Source: an uncultured Flavobacteriaceae bacterium
GTDB taxonomy: Bacteria > Bacteroidota > Bacteroidia > Flavobacteriales > Flavobacteriaceae
NCBI GenBank assembly: GCA_947500445.1
Contig: CANMSB010000004.1
Span: 1 to 64,000 of the forward strand
DNA: 64,000 nucleotides
Direction of reading: 5' to 3'
The notes beneath the pieces are model-generated. The model was given only the letters and a program-made list of their open reading frames with translations, searched no databases and had not been told where the DNA came from. A program made the position numbers and the translations under genes. This document shows, piece by piece, positions 42,337-51,161 of this stretch; the stretch's first letter is position 1; every line of letters begins with the position of its first letter.

Positions 42337-43417
42337 AGTGCAATTTATATTGCCGTTCGGCAATGGTGATATCATAATTTTCGCGGAACATTTTTTTTGC
42401 ATTAGCGGCTAGTTCACGCTTTTTGTAGTAGGATAAGGCCATAAATTGCCGTAGTGTTTTTTTAAAGGAGGTCACTTCAAAATCATCGGAGACGAACCCA
42501 ATGGAGGGATTTACAATGTCGGGCATACCCCCGGCAGGGGTGGTAATAATGGGAACGCCCATCGAAAGTGCCTCAAGGGCGACGATGGGCATGCCTTCCT
42601 GAACCGAACTGATGACCAGTGCGTCGGCCTCGGTCAACAGATCGGCAGCATTGCTTACGGCCCCCGCCAAAAAGACGTTCGGGGCATTGATCTGTTTTAA
42701 CTCTTCCGTAAGCGCCTTGTCGGAAGGGGCCCCTACCTGTATGCACATCAGTTCGGGAAACTGCTCGCGCAAGGCCTTAAAACTTTGTGCAAGCAGGGCG
42801 TAGTTTTTGTTATCACTGATGTTGCCAATGGCCAAAAACCGAAACCCTTTCGTCGGTGGAACGCCGAACCCGTGCCAGAACCGTTTTACCGCACCTCTTT
42901 GTCTACTCGGAACGTAAGGTCGAATGCCATTGGCGATGGTGGTGGTCCGGAATTTTGGAAAATCCTTTTTTATGGCGTCCGTTATCGTTTTGGATAGGGA
43001 AACGTGTACGATGCGGTTGTTGAGAAAACGGAGTTTGTAAATGATGCCTAGCACTCTTTTCCAATTCCCAAAACTACTGTGCATGGTATGGATGTACTTA
43101 GGCTTCCGTTTAAAAAAGGATAGGGCAAAAACGTAATAGAACGGGTTGTGCAAATGTACATGTACGGCATGGGGGCCTATGTTGTTCAACTGTCGGTTCA
43201 GTTGGTATAACTGGCGCAGACTATACTTCACGTTCCATCCCAATTCCAAATAGGCCACATCCGAATGCAGTGCCGCAATATAATTGTTCTCAGGGTCGGT
43301 ATGTCCAAGAACCAGAACGGTAACCCGGTTTTGCGACACCTGGCTGTTGGCCAGTTGTACCACAAAATTCTCGGCGCCCCCGATGTTTAAGGTCGATATG
43401 ATATGAACGATTTTCAT
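42323..43417 (-). CDS. Glycosyltransferase family 4
   Basis: A 364-residue GT-B enzyme with IISTLNIGGAENFVVQLAN at the N-terminus, VHVHLHNPFYYVFAL, a mid HTMHSSFGNWKR, and the C-terminal ISSVQEGMPIVALEALSMGVPIITTPAGGMPDIV (EGxxxxxxEAL motif). This is a textbook GT4 profile for building the repeat unit. It directly follows the FkbM gene (stop against start). Confidence 0.9.
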   Translation of the reverse strand: MKIVHIISTLNIGGAENFVVQLANSQVSQNRVTVLVLGHTDPENNYIAALHSDVAYLELGWNVKYSLRQLYQLNRQLNNIGPHAVHVHLHNPFYYVFALSFFKRKPKYIHTMHSSFGNWKRVLGIIYKLRFLNNRIVHVSLSKTITDAIKKDFPKFRTTTIANGIRPYVPSRQRGAVKRFWHGFGVPPTKGFRFLAIGNISDNKNYALLAQSFKALREQFPELMCIQVGAPSDKALTEELKQINAPNVFLAGAVSNAADLLTEADALVISSVQEGMPIVALEALSMGVPIITTPAGGMPDIVNPSIGFVSDDFEVTSFKKTLRQFMALSYYKKRELAANAKKMFRENYDITIAERQYKLHYGLE

Positions 43418-44248
43418 TTAGGTACGTTTCCCATAGATCCAGCTATCCACTACCTGATGACCCGTATTGTTGTAAAAAACCTCAAATCCGTTCGCGACCA
43501 GGAATTGCGACATTTTTTCCTTGATCTGTCGGTTATCTTCAAAAAGAAAATCGTGACAGGAGACCGCGATATGTTTGGTTATTTTTATGGCGTTTCGCAT
43601 GCCATCGATCATCGGTAGCTCGGAACCCTCGATGTTGGCTTTTAAAAAATCGATTTTATCGATGTTTTTGACCTTTACCAAATGGTCCAGGGTAATGCCG
43701 TCCACTTTTGTTCCTTTGGCATTTTTGTTTACCGCATCTACCTGATACCGATCACTTTCTTCGATCCACACTTCTTGGTTATGGTCGGTAATGGCCATAT
43801 GCAGGTTTTCTGAATTTTGAATGTTGTTCTTCACACACAATTCCTGTAATTTTTCATGGCTGGCCTTACTGGCTTCAATGGAATATATTTTACCTTCTTT
43901 TTGAACATGTTCGTTAAAAAACAGGGTTTCCGTTCCGATTCCGGCACCTACATCAACGATGACGTCCCCTTTTTGCGGTAGGTAATGCTTGCAGGCAATT
44001 CGTTTTATTCCATTGTATAGTTTGGTTTTACTGAAATAGAAATAGGGCTCTTTTACCATGTACAAATGGCTTCCGTTACTTTTTAGCCAGTACATATCGT
44101 GTTCGGGGTCGTATGAGATGGTATTGTTTTTATGGATGAGAACGCTACTTACCATACTCAAAAAGCGTGCTTTCTGTGTTTTCTTCGGAAAAAGTGCCGC
44201 TATGGTGTTAACCAGAAATTCGGTGGATTTGCGCAGTTGTTTTTTCAT
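43418..44248 (-). CDS. FkbM-family methyltransferase
   Basis: A 276-residue protein with a SAM-binding motif VDVGAGIGTETLFFNEH (about residues 97-113), YSIEASKASHEKL (acidic residue for the ribose), and a late DFLKANIEGSELPMIDGM (motif of FkbM). It would O-methylate a sugar of the repeat unit. The N-terminal 60 residues are basic and resemble an amphipathic start. Confidence 0.85.
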   Translation of the reverse strand: MKKQLRKSTEFLVNTIAALFPKKTQKARFLSMVSSVLIHKNNTISYDPEHDMYWLKSNGSHLYMVKEPYFYFSKTKLYNGIKRIACKHYLPQKGDVIVDVGAGIGTETLFFNEHVQKEGKIYSIEASKASHEKLQELCVKNNIQNSENLHMAITDHNQEVWIEESDRYQVDAVNKNAKGTKVDGITLDHLVKVKNIDKIDFLKANIEGSELPMIDGMRNAIKITKHIAVSCHDFLFEDNRQIKEKMSQFLVANGFEVFYNNTGHQVVDSWIYGKRT

Positions 44249-44272
44249 GGTCGTTAGGGTAGAAAATTGGGT

Positions 44273-45706
44273 TTATAATTTTTTTGAGATGATTCGTTTT
44301 ATTTCGTACAGTTCCTGAAATTTCATGATGTGGGAAATACCCAAGTAAAAAATGCCGCAGAGTACGCCCCCGCTTACCAGGCGAAGGGCGATGCTCGGTA
44401 TCAAAAAACAAATAAAAAAGCTTGGGATAACCGCCAAACAGGCGGCAACGGCATAGGGTGATAGGTCCGCCAACTGTTTAAAGGCGCCATATTTAAGGTC
44501 CTTTCCCGTATAGTGGGAATTGATGAAAAAGCTAAGGCAGGAAACGCTGATATAGCCAAAGGTCATGGCCGTTAAACCGAACTTGTACGTCAGTACTATG
44601 GCGACAACCGTTAGTGCGTTCTTGATCATTTCCAGCTTTAAAAAAAGGTCGGATCTTCCTTTGGCGTTCAGGTAGTTGAGGTTGATGTATTGCATCGGAT
44701 GGAACAAAATATCCAGGCAAAGAATTTGTAGCAATAACACCGTCGGCAGCCATTTTTGGGTAAGCAATACCAGTATGAGCGGTTTCGCAAAGAACAACAA
44801 CCATAAAATGACCGGTAAAAGAATAAAACCGGTAAGCTTTGTGCTCCGTACCAGAACGTGTTTGGACTTTTCGGTATCATCGATAACCTTGACCATTAAC
44901 GGAAAGGTTACGCTCTGTAAAATATTGCCCACCAAGGTACCGGGAACTTGTTTGAACAAGGAAGCACGGGTATAAAAACCCAATTCTTCCGCCTTGTAAA
45001 GTTTGCCGATGATGATCAGGAACAGGTTTCTAAAGAATATTTTCAACAGTTCGGAGAGCATTAGTTTTGATCCAAAGGAGAAGAGAGATCGAAAAGAAGT
45101 CTTGTTAAAGATCAGGGTGGGATGCCATCTGTTTAGCATCCAATACAACAGGGCAAGAAGTACACTTCTGGAAAGGGAATGATAGACCAGGGCCCAAACG
45201 CCGTGGCCATTGACCGCTGCATAAATACCGATACTGCCACTGATGACCGACGATGTAATATGGGCAATGGCCTGCGTCCTGAAATCTATTTGTCGCGCCA
45301 TCATCGCCTTATGTACCACTGTGGTGGAAAGGATGATGACACTGAGGGAAACTACCTTTACAAGGTCCGTAAGCAAGGGTTCCCCATAAAAAAGCGCAAT
45401 GTACTTGGCGGTGCTATAGAGTAGTACATATAGCAGCAGGGCAACGCCCATATTAAAGAACAGAATGGTGGAATAATCGGTATGCGAAATATTCTTTTTC
45501 TGTACCAAGGCCGTATAGAAACCACTGTCGACCAGGCATTGCGAAATGGAAATGAATATGGTGATCATACCGATCAACCCAAAATCTTCAGGGGCTAATA
45601 TTCGAGCCAAAACGATTCCTACGGAAAACTGTATCAACAAGGTCGAAAACTTATCGATACTGCTCCATAAAAGTCCTTTTTTTGCCTTGTTTTCTAATGC
45701 CCCCAT
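44273..45706 (-). CDS. wzx: Wzx-type lipid-linked oligosaccharide flippase
   Basis: A 477-residue membrane protein with about 12-14 helices. The N-terminus KAKKGLLWSSIDKFSTLLIQFSVGIVLARIL and the following PEDFGLIGMITIFISI are characteristic of the polysaccharide-transporter (MOP/Wzx) family. It moves the undecaprenyl-linked repeat unit over the inner membrane. It starts 8 bases after the oxidoreductase gene. Confidence 0.9.
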   Translation of the reverse strand: MGALENKAKKGLLWSSIDKFSTLLIQFSVGIVLARILAPEDFGLIGMITIFISISQCLVDSGFYTALVQKKNISHTDYSTILFFNMGVALLLYVLLYSTAKYIALFYGEPLLTDLVKVVSLSVIILSTTVVHKAMMARQIDFRTQAIAHITSSVISGSIGIYAAVNGHGVWALVYHSLSRSVLLALLYWMLNRWHPTLIFNKTSFRSLFSFGSKLMLSELLKIFFRNLFLIIIGKLYKAEELGFYTRASLFKQVPGTLVGNILQSVTFPLMVKVIDDTEKSKHVLVRSTKLTGFILLPVILWLLFFAKPLILVLLTQKWLPTVLLLQILCLDILFHPMQYINLNYLNAKGRSDLFLKLEMIKNALTVVAIVLTYKFGLTAMTFGYISVSCLSFFINSHYTGKDLKYGAFKQLADLSPYAVAACLAVIPSFFICFLIPSIALRLVSGGVLCGIFYLGISHIMKFQELYEIKRIISKKL

Positions 45707-45714
45707 TTTTTGTT

Positions 45715-46686
45715 TTAAGATGCTTGATGCAGCATGCGGTTCGGTTTCATAAAGGGGTGATAATCCCCCTTGAGTTTGGCGATGGGTGCGGTTCGGATCG
45801 CATGTACGATTTCAATCGATTGCTTGGCATCCATTAGTCCGAACCCCTTGCCCTCCAAAATGGCCTCGTAACTCTTGTTATGCAACTCGGTAAAGCCCGT
45901 ACTGAATTCAATTTCTTCCCCGTTTACCCGAATAGAACGGTAGGTACGCTTACCGTTTACCTTTATGGGGTCGGGAATGGTATCGTAGTCAATGGACAAG
46001 TACCAGCGAACCCTGGCCTTTTCAAATTCCAGATAACCCGACGCACTTTCGTTGTTCAGTAAGTGCACCTTGTTTCGGGTGACCTTACCAAAGATCCAGG
46101 AAAGCATATCGTAAAAGTGTACCCCGATGTTGGTGGCGATTCCCCCGGATTTAGAGACGTCCCCTTTCCAGGAGTTATGGTACCAATTGCCCCGTGAGGT
46201 CAAATACGTAAGGTCTATTTCATGAATCTTATCCGTCGGCCCATTTTCAATTTTTTCCTTTAGCGCAATCATACTGGGGTGTAATCGTAATTGCAGAATG
46301 GAATTCACCTTTTTGTCCGACTCCTTTTCGATCGCTACCAAGGAATCGATGTTCCAAGGGTTGATCACAATGGGCTTTTCGCAAATAGCGTTGGTGCCCC
46401 TACGAAGTGCCATGCGAATATGGGCGTCGTGCAAGTAGTTGGGTGTACAGATACTCACATAATCCAACTGGATGTTCTTTCGTCTTTTCAGTTTTTCGAT
46501 ATGGCGATCAAAACGTTCGAATTCCGTAAAAAAATGGGTCTTTGGGAAGTAACTGTCCATAATACCGACGCTGTCCGATTTGTCCAATGCGGCGAGCAAG
46601 GTATTGTTGGTATGTTTTATGGCCTGAATATGGCGGGGAGCAATGTACCCGCCAACACCTAAAATAGCAAAGTTCTTGTTTTCCAT
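45715..46686 (-). CDS. Gfo/Idh/MocA oxidoreductase, WbpB/WlbA-like
   Basis: A 323-residue protein with the Rossmann start NFAILGVGGYIAPRHIQAIK, long SVGIMDSYFPKTHFFTEFERFDRH segment, CTPNYLHDAHIRMALRRG, the catalytic EKPIVINPWNI (Lys) and late GVHFYDML (His). These match UDP-N-acetyl-glucosaminuronate 3-dehydrogenases (WbpB/WlbA), which start the path to diacetamido-uronic acids. The acetyltransferase gene just upstream in the operon (4 bases between) is the matching WbpD. The aminotransferase WbpE and dehydrogenase WbpA are not in the window. Confidence 0.87.
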   Translation of the reverse strand: MENKNFAILGVGGYIAPRHIQAIKHTNNTLLAALDKSDSVGIMDSYFPKTHFFTEFERFDRHIEKLKRRKNIQLDYVSICTPNYLHDAHIRMALRRGTNAICEKPIVINPWNIDSLVAIEKESDKKVNSILQLRLHPSMIALKEKIENGPTDKIHEIDLTYLTSRGNWYHNSWKGDVSKSGGIATNIGVHFYDMLSWIFGKVTRNKVHLLNNESASGYLEFEKARVRWYLSIDYDTIPDPIKVNGKRTYRSIRVNGEEIEFSTGFTELHNKSYEAILEGKGFGLMDAKQSIEIVHAIRTAPIAKLKGDYHPFMKPNRMLHQAS

Positions 46687-46690
46687 GGGG

Positions 46691-47296
46691 TTATGATTTG
46701 GTTACTGTATCGTTTTGTAAGTGGTAGGTTTCTGAACTTTCTTCGCAGATCGCCGTACCGGTCTCATCAAAATTGAGCCGACAACCGTATTCGCTCATCC
46801 ACCCCATTTGCGTGGCGGGGTTTCCTACCATCAGGGCATAATCCTTGACATTCTTTGTGACTACCGCCCCGGCACCGATAAAGGCGTACTTACCGATATC
46901 ATGACCGCAAACGATGGTGGCATTTGCTCCAATGGTGGCACCTTTGCCAACATGGGTCTTTGCATAGTTGCCCCTGCGGTTGACCGCACTTCGGGGATTT
47001 GTTACATTGGTGAATACGCAGGAAGGCCCTAGGAACACGTCGTTTTCGCAAATGACCCCTGTATAGATGGAAACATTGTTCTGTACTTTTACATTGTTTC
47101 CCAAAACCACCTGCGGGGAAACGACTACATTTTGTCCTATGTTACAGCGTTCTCCTATTTTCGAATCGGACATGATATGGGAAAAGTGCCATATTTTGGT
47201 ACCTTGCGCTATAACACAGCCGGAATCGACCACGGCGGTTTGATGAATAAAAGGATTGTTTTCGGTTTGGATGTCCATTGTTTTGTTCATAACCAT
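46691..47296 (-). CDS. Left-handed beta-helix N-acetyltransferase, WbpD-like
   Basis: A 201-residue hexapeptide-repeat protein: IHQTAVVDSGCVIAQGTKIW, HFSHIMSDSKIGERCNIGQN, VFTNVTNPRSAVNRRG and GANATIVCGHDIGKYAFIGAGAVV. These follow the pattern of WbpD/WlbB, which N-acetylate UDP-2-acetamido-3-amino-uronic acid. The start may instead be the Met at 47290 or 47278. The 5' end overlaps the outer-membrane protein gene by 10 bases. Confidence 0.85.
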   Translation of the reverse strand: MVMNKTMDIQTENNPFIHQTAVVDSGCVIAQGTKIWHFSHIMSDSKIGERCNIGQNVVVSPQVVLGNNVKVQNNVSIYTGVICENDVFLGPSCVFTNVTNPRSAVNRRGNYAKTHVGKGATIGANATIVCGHDIGKYAFIGAGAVVTKNVKDYALMVGNPATQMGWMSEYGCRLNFDETGTAICEESSETYHLQNDTVTKS

Positions 47297-47859
47297 TTTA
47301 TTAGTGATACGGAATGTTGTAAATGATTTGCATTGCCGGGAGTGGCATTATCGATAGAGAATTTTCCCAGTGTCTGGAAACTCAATCGCAGTTCATGTTC
47401 AATTTTAATATTAAAGCCAAAACCGGTGTTTAAGGTTTTGTTGATATTTTTATTAAAGTAGCTGCCGCCCGCCCCGGCAACGATAAAACCGGTGAACCAA
47501 CTTCTTCTGGGATTTAAAAAATAGTTGGTAGTGTAGTTTTTAAAAAGTAGGTCCATGGAATAGTAATTCGTGTTGTTCGTATTGTTCAGACTGTTGATTA
47601 CCTTGCCCTCGTTAAACCGGTTAAGGGCAAAAATGGCCTTTAGGCCGTAATCGTAACGAAAGCGTTGTTCTGCCGAAACCATAATGAGTTTTGAAATGTT
47701 CCAATTCTCACTGGCGTTCAACAAGCCGCTAAACCGACTTCCCGAGTTATCGACCACGTTAAACCCGACCCCTACGACCAAAGGATCGTGTTCTTGGGCC
47801 GATACCATTTGTAGCGGTAGCAACAATATGACTAAAAGAGCTCCCTTTACTAAATTCAT
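47287..47859 (-). CDS. Small outer-membrane beta-barrel protein, first gene of the EPS operon
   Basis: A 190-residue protein with a signal peptide (1-21, ending MVSAQ), then alternating hydrophobic strands (WNISKLIMVSAEQRFRY, YYSMDLLFKNYTTNYFL, SWFTGFIVAGAGGSYF, GFGFNIKIEHELRLSFQ, LQHSVSLIKWL) consistent with an 8-strand barrel. Similar proteins are common at the start of flavobacterial EPS operons as I recall. The role is unknown, possibly in polymer export. Confidence 0.65.
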   Translation of the reverse strand: MNLVKGALLVILLLPLQMVSAQEHDPLVVGVGFNVVDNSGSRFSGLLNASENWNISKLIMVSAEQRFRYDYGLKAIFALNRFNEGKVINSLNNTNNTNYYSMDLLFKNYTTNYFLNPRRSWFTGFIVAGAGGSYFNKNINKTLNTGFGFNIKIEHELRLSFQTLGKFSIDNATPGNANHLQHSVSLIKWL

Positions 47860-48582
47860 ATGTAATCATAATGAATTAACTATGTAGTAATATTACTACA
47901 ATTTTAAAATGGGTAATTATTAATGTTGTGAAGTGCCCCAAATGTGTTGAGAAAGTGCCCTGTGGTGTGTTACCGATGTCTTTTCCGGTTACTTGTAATG
48001 CTAATGTTACGGTACAGGAATTTCTTTAACGATATGAATTTCAAGACTCTGGAGTTTAGTGGAAGAGGTTTTGGTACTTCAAAATGACCAGATTTACTAA
48101 CGAAAGAGGACTTATGCCGTTGAAAAAAAAGATTAAGATATTGAAATATAAAGAGTGTTTTTTTTCAAAATCTTTCATCGATATGATACTATCACACAGC
48201 TTTTAAATGGATAGCCCATTTAATAAGTATAGGATGAATGTCGCCATGCTAATACACTAAAAGATTTCACATATGCTGTTATGGTAATCATTCCAACTTG
48301 TCAATGATTACTCATTTTTTGCACGTTTTTGATGTGTTTTATGATCTGGTTCAGTTTCGTTTTAAATCTGTAGAACTAAAATCATCGAGCGTTTTAAGTG
48401 CACCAAACTTCTCATATTTCAAAAGTTTAAATTAAGGGCAAAGATGCGGTACGCTTTAAACAATAGCTATTGGTATCATTTTTTTAATTCCTTTTTTGCG
48501 TTCAAAAGTTACTTTTAGCCTTTCGGTTTAAATAGGGCTCATACTGAAAAATAGTATGTTTCCGCTTTCTAAACCTAGTAGG
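47860..48582. other. AT-rich intergenic region, no gene seen
   Basis: About 720 bases separate the EPS operon from the beta-helix gene. Apart from the 47883-47900 palindrome, I see no frame with a ribosome-binding site and no convincing terminator. The sequence is markedly AT-rich, as is the gene that follows on the right. Confidence 0.5.
47883..47900. promoter_or_regulatory. 18-bp palindrome upstream of the minus-strand EPS operon
   Basis: TGTAGTAATATTACTACA is perfectly palindromic and lies 24 bases before the first start codon of the operon. It shares GTAAT/ATTAC core and TGTA/TACA ends with the palindrome at 28374-28389 before the sugar transferase. This suggests one regulator for both EPS operons. 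Confidence 0.6.
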
Positions 48583-51126
48583 TTATTCCACTATAAATCG
48601 GGAACTCCATGCTCTTCCGCTGGTAAAATCAAGCTTTAAAATATAGGTTCCTTTTGCAATACCGGATACGTCGATACTCATTTCTTTTAGCGCAAATTGT
48701 ACTGTCAGTGTTGATTCTAAAACAACACGTCCTTTGAGATCAAATACGCTTATTAAGGAGACATTTCCCGGTATATCCGAGGTATTCAATTTTAGTGTCC
48801 CAGTCGTTGGATTGGGATACATGCTAATTACGGGTTCATCGGCCACATTAGCTTTAAGCCCTGTGCTATTGCTATTTGGTACTTCCAGCTTCCATTGCGT
48901 GCAATTGCCCGTAAAATCCTTACTTACCTGGGTTATGGTATTGCCTGCTGATCCAGAGCACCCTTTTGACCGGAACCATTGTCCGGTCTGTCGATTTTCT
49001 ATTCGGTAATATCCCTCTGTTGTAGGAATTAATCGCCATTGTTCGCACCATCCAAAAGAAGCTTCCCCTACCTGTACAATTTCGACGGTGTCGTTTGCTG
49101 TAGAATCGCAATTTTTTGGACGGTACTTCCCTTTAGTAACCTGGTTCCGTATAAAAAAATAATCATCTTCTGTTGGAACAAACTCAAATACCGTACAGTT
49201 TTGGCTATCTGTACCACTAAGAATCAAAGGGGTGTTTTCCAAATTTTCCTTTGCACAACTTTTAACTGCTAATTTACTATTGGTAGCCTTGTTTTTTATT
49301 TCCCAGATGCCTTCAAATTTGGGTTCGACACTAATGTCGTACAAGTCCCTAATGGCCAAGTTATCGTTAAAATTTTTTCCGATCGGTACTATAAAACTAC
49401 TCCATTTATAAGCAGTCTCGGCAACCGGTGTCTCATATGCGATGGGCACCCTTATGGTTACGGACCCCTTTCCTTTGGTAACCCTTGTTTTACGATATCC
49501 ATATTCTGTAAAAGGGGTATCTTGCAGTTGAAATAGTACTATAATATCTCTTTCGGCCGCAGCCTCATAGGCAATTTCAATATCATAACTGGAACCACTG
49601 TTTACTGAGCGCACGGCGTCTATGGCGTTTATTACGTCCAAGGGCGTTACATTTTCGCCGAATTCATACGCTCCAATATCGGGAGTGCCGTTGGAACGAC
49701 TTTTTCCATCCAAGTCTACGACGGAAGATAATGAATTGGTACCGGCATCAATTGCCGGGGAGTCATCTTTCAAACGAAAGTTCTGATTTCCTTTATTCAC
49801 GAACGACGGATTTTCCTCAATAGCGTTGGTTCCCAAAAATACTTCCATACCGGGTAAAAAAGCATTCTGCTCGCCAAATACAATATTGTTGTCCATGGTT
49901 ACCGCTCCCTTGTTTTCGGGGTACAAGGTTGCCGAGTTGCTCCATCTGTTTTCCGCAAAAATATTATTGGCTATCCTTATGTCAGAAATGTTTTTATTGA
50001 ATACGTGCATGGCATACTGTCCACTATTAAACACCGTATTGTTATATATGGATATGGCATAGAGATTATTGTCTCCTTCAACAATGGTGTTGTTGGCCGA
50101 ATTCAATGAAATACCGTTCCACCCGGTGTTGTAGATGAGGTTATTGTATACTTTTATGTCATGGACCGTACCGCCTTCCTCCGCTCCGATCGGAATACCG
50201 GTGTGATCAATGTCATGGATGATATTGTTGTAGATTTCGATATTATAGGCTTCGCTATCCCAACCATCGACGTAAATACCATTGGACTTTCTTAGATTAT
50301 AGATTTCGTTTCCATACACCTTACCGTTTCTTACGTTAATCTTAGAATCAATACCTATTGGTAAATTGGGTTCCCTGCCCACAGCCGTTTGGTCATGAAC
50401 CTTGTTATTACGTATAATGTAATTTTCAACGCCAAGGGCAATGGTAAGATGTTCATTAAATCCATCGTTTACCGCCCCCGATATGTCACAGTTTTCAACG
50501 ATTATATTACGGCAACCGGTGTAATCGTCATCAAAAGTTTGCCCCCAAATAGCAATACCGGACGAGCGAGTATTTTCGGTAACGCAATTTTTGATGGTCA
50601 CATCGGTAACATTAGGTCCCCGCACGATAATACCTGTGGCATTCCCTGCATTTGGACCGGGGTTTGCGTTCATGACCTTAAGACCGTCCAGCGTAATATA
50701 GCTACCTCTAACATTGAACAAACCCGTAGACTCTGTCCATAAATAGTTATAGGCCAAACCGTCTCCATTGATGATAGGGATTTCACTTTGGTAGTTTTTT
50801 ACCAGTATACGGGCGTTTGAAGTTCCCGAGCGAAACATGGTGACGCTTTCCACATAAGTTCCACCTCTAAGGTAAACAACATCGCCTCCTTTAAGGTTTT
50901 GAAAATTAACGGCATAATTTATAGTGCGCCAGGGAGCGGAAAAGCTACCGTTATTTTCATCATCTCCGGATGTAGAAACATAATAGTCCGTTGCATGGGC
51001 AAACTGTATGCCGATGAAGAAGATTAGAGCACAAAGTGATAGTATTTCATTTTTGTACTTTGATAAAGCGCTATTTGTATTGGGAATATAAGTAAAGCGT
51101 TCTAGAAATGATATCATTGAAGTCAT
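48583..51126 (-). CDS. T9SS-secreted beta-helix protein with ricin-like domain
   Basis: Start taken at the first ATG (51126, 847 residues); the longer frame begins with TTG. After a signal anchor (about 30-47), YYVSTSGDDENNGSFSAPWRTI opens a right-handed parallel beta-helix (to about 490) with many NNIVY/NNTVFN-type coils. From about 610 to 765 a ricin-like trefoil follows (GIWEIKNK, YFFIRNQVTKGKY, YYRIENRQTGQWF, each with QW or Cys). The last 75 residues (MYPNPTTGTLKLNTS to SSRFIVE) form a type A T9SS sorting domain. It may be a polysaccharide lyase or a binding protein. Catalytic residues were not assigned. Confidence 0.8.
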   Translation of the reverse strand: MTSMISFLERFTYIPNTNSALSKYKNEILSLCALIFFIGIQFAHATDYYVSTSGDDENNGSFSAPWRTINYAVNFQNLKGGDVVYLRGGTYVESVTMFRSGTSNARILVKNYQSEIPIINGDGLAYNYLWTESTGLFNVRGSYITLDGLKVMNANPGPNAGNATGIIVRGPNVTDVTIKNCVTENTRSSGIAIWGQTFDDDYTGCRNIIVENCDISGAVNDGFNEHLTIALGVENYIIRNNKVHDQTAVGREPNLPIGIDSKINVRNGKVYGNEIYNLRKSNGIYVDGWDSEAYNIEIYNNIIHDIDHTGIPIGAEEGGTVHDIKVYNNLIYNTGWNGISLNSANNTIVEGDNNLYAISIYNNTVFNSGQYAMHVFNKNISDIRIANNIFAENRWSNSATLYPENKGAVTMDNNIVFGEQNAFLPGMEVFLGTNAIEENPSFVNKGNQNFRLKDDSPAIDAGTNSLSSVVDLDGKSRSNGTPDIGAYEFGENVTPLDVINAIDAVRSVNSGSSYDIEIAYEAAAERDIIVLFQLQDTPFTEYGYRKTRVTKGKGSVTIRVPIAYETPVAETAYKWSSFIVPIGKNFNDNLAIRDLYDISVEPKFEGIWEIKNKATNSKLAVKSCAKENLENTPLILSGTDSQNCTVFEFVPTEDDYFFIRNQVTKGKYRPKNCDSTANDTVEIVQVGEASFGWCEQWRLIPTTEGYYRIENRQTGQWFRSKGCSGSAGNTITQVSKDFTGNCTQWKLEVPNSNSTGLKANVADEPVISMYPNPTTGTLKLNTSDIPGNVSLISVFDLKGRVVLESTLTVQFALKEMSIDVSGIAKGTYILKLDFTSGRAWSSRFIVE

Positions 51127-51161
51127 AACCAATGTTTAATTGTTTATATAGGTGGTGTTTT

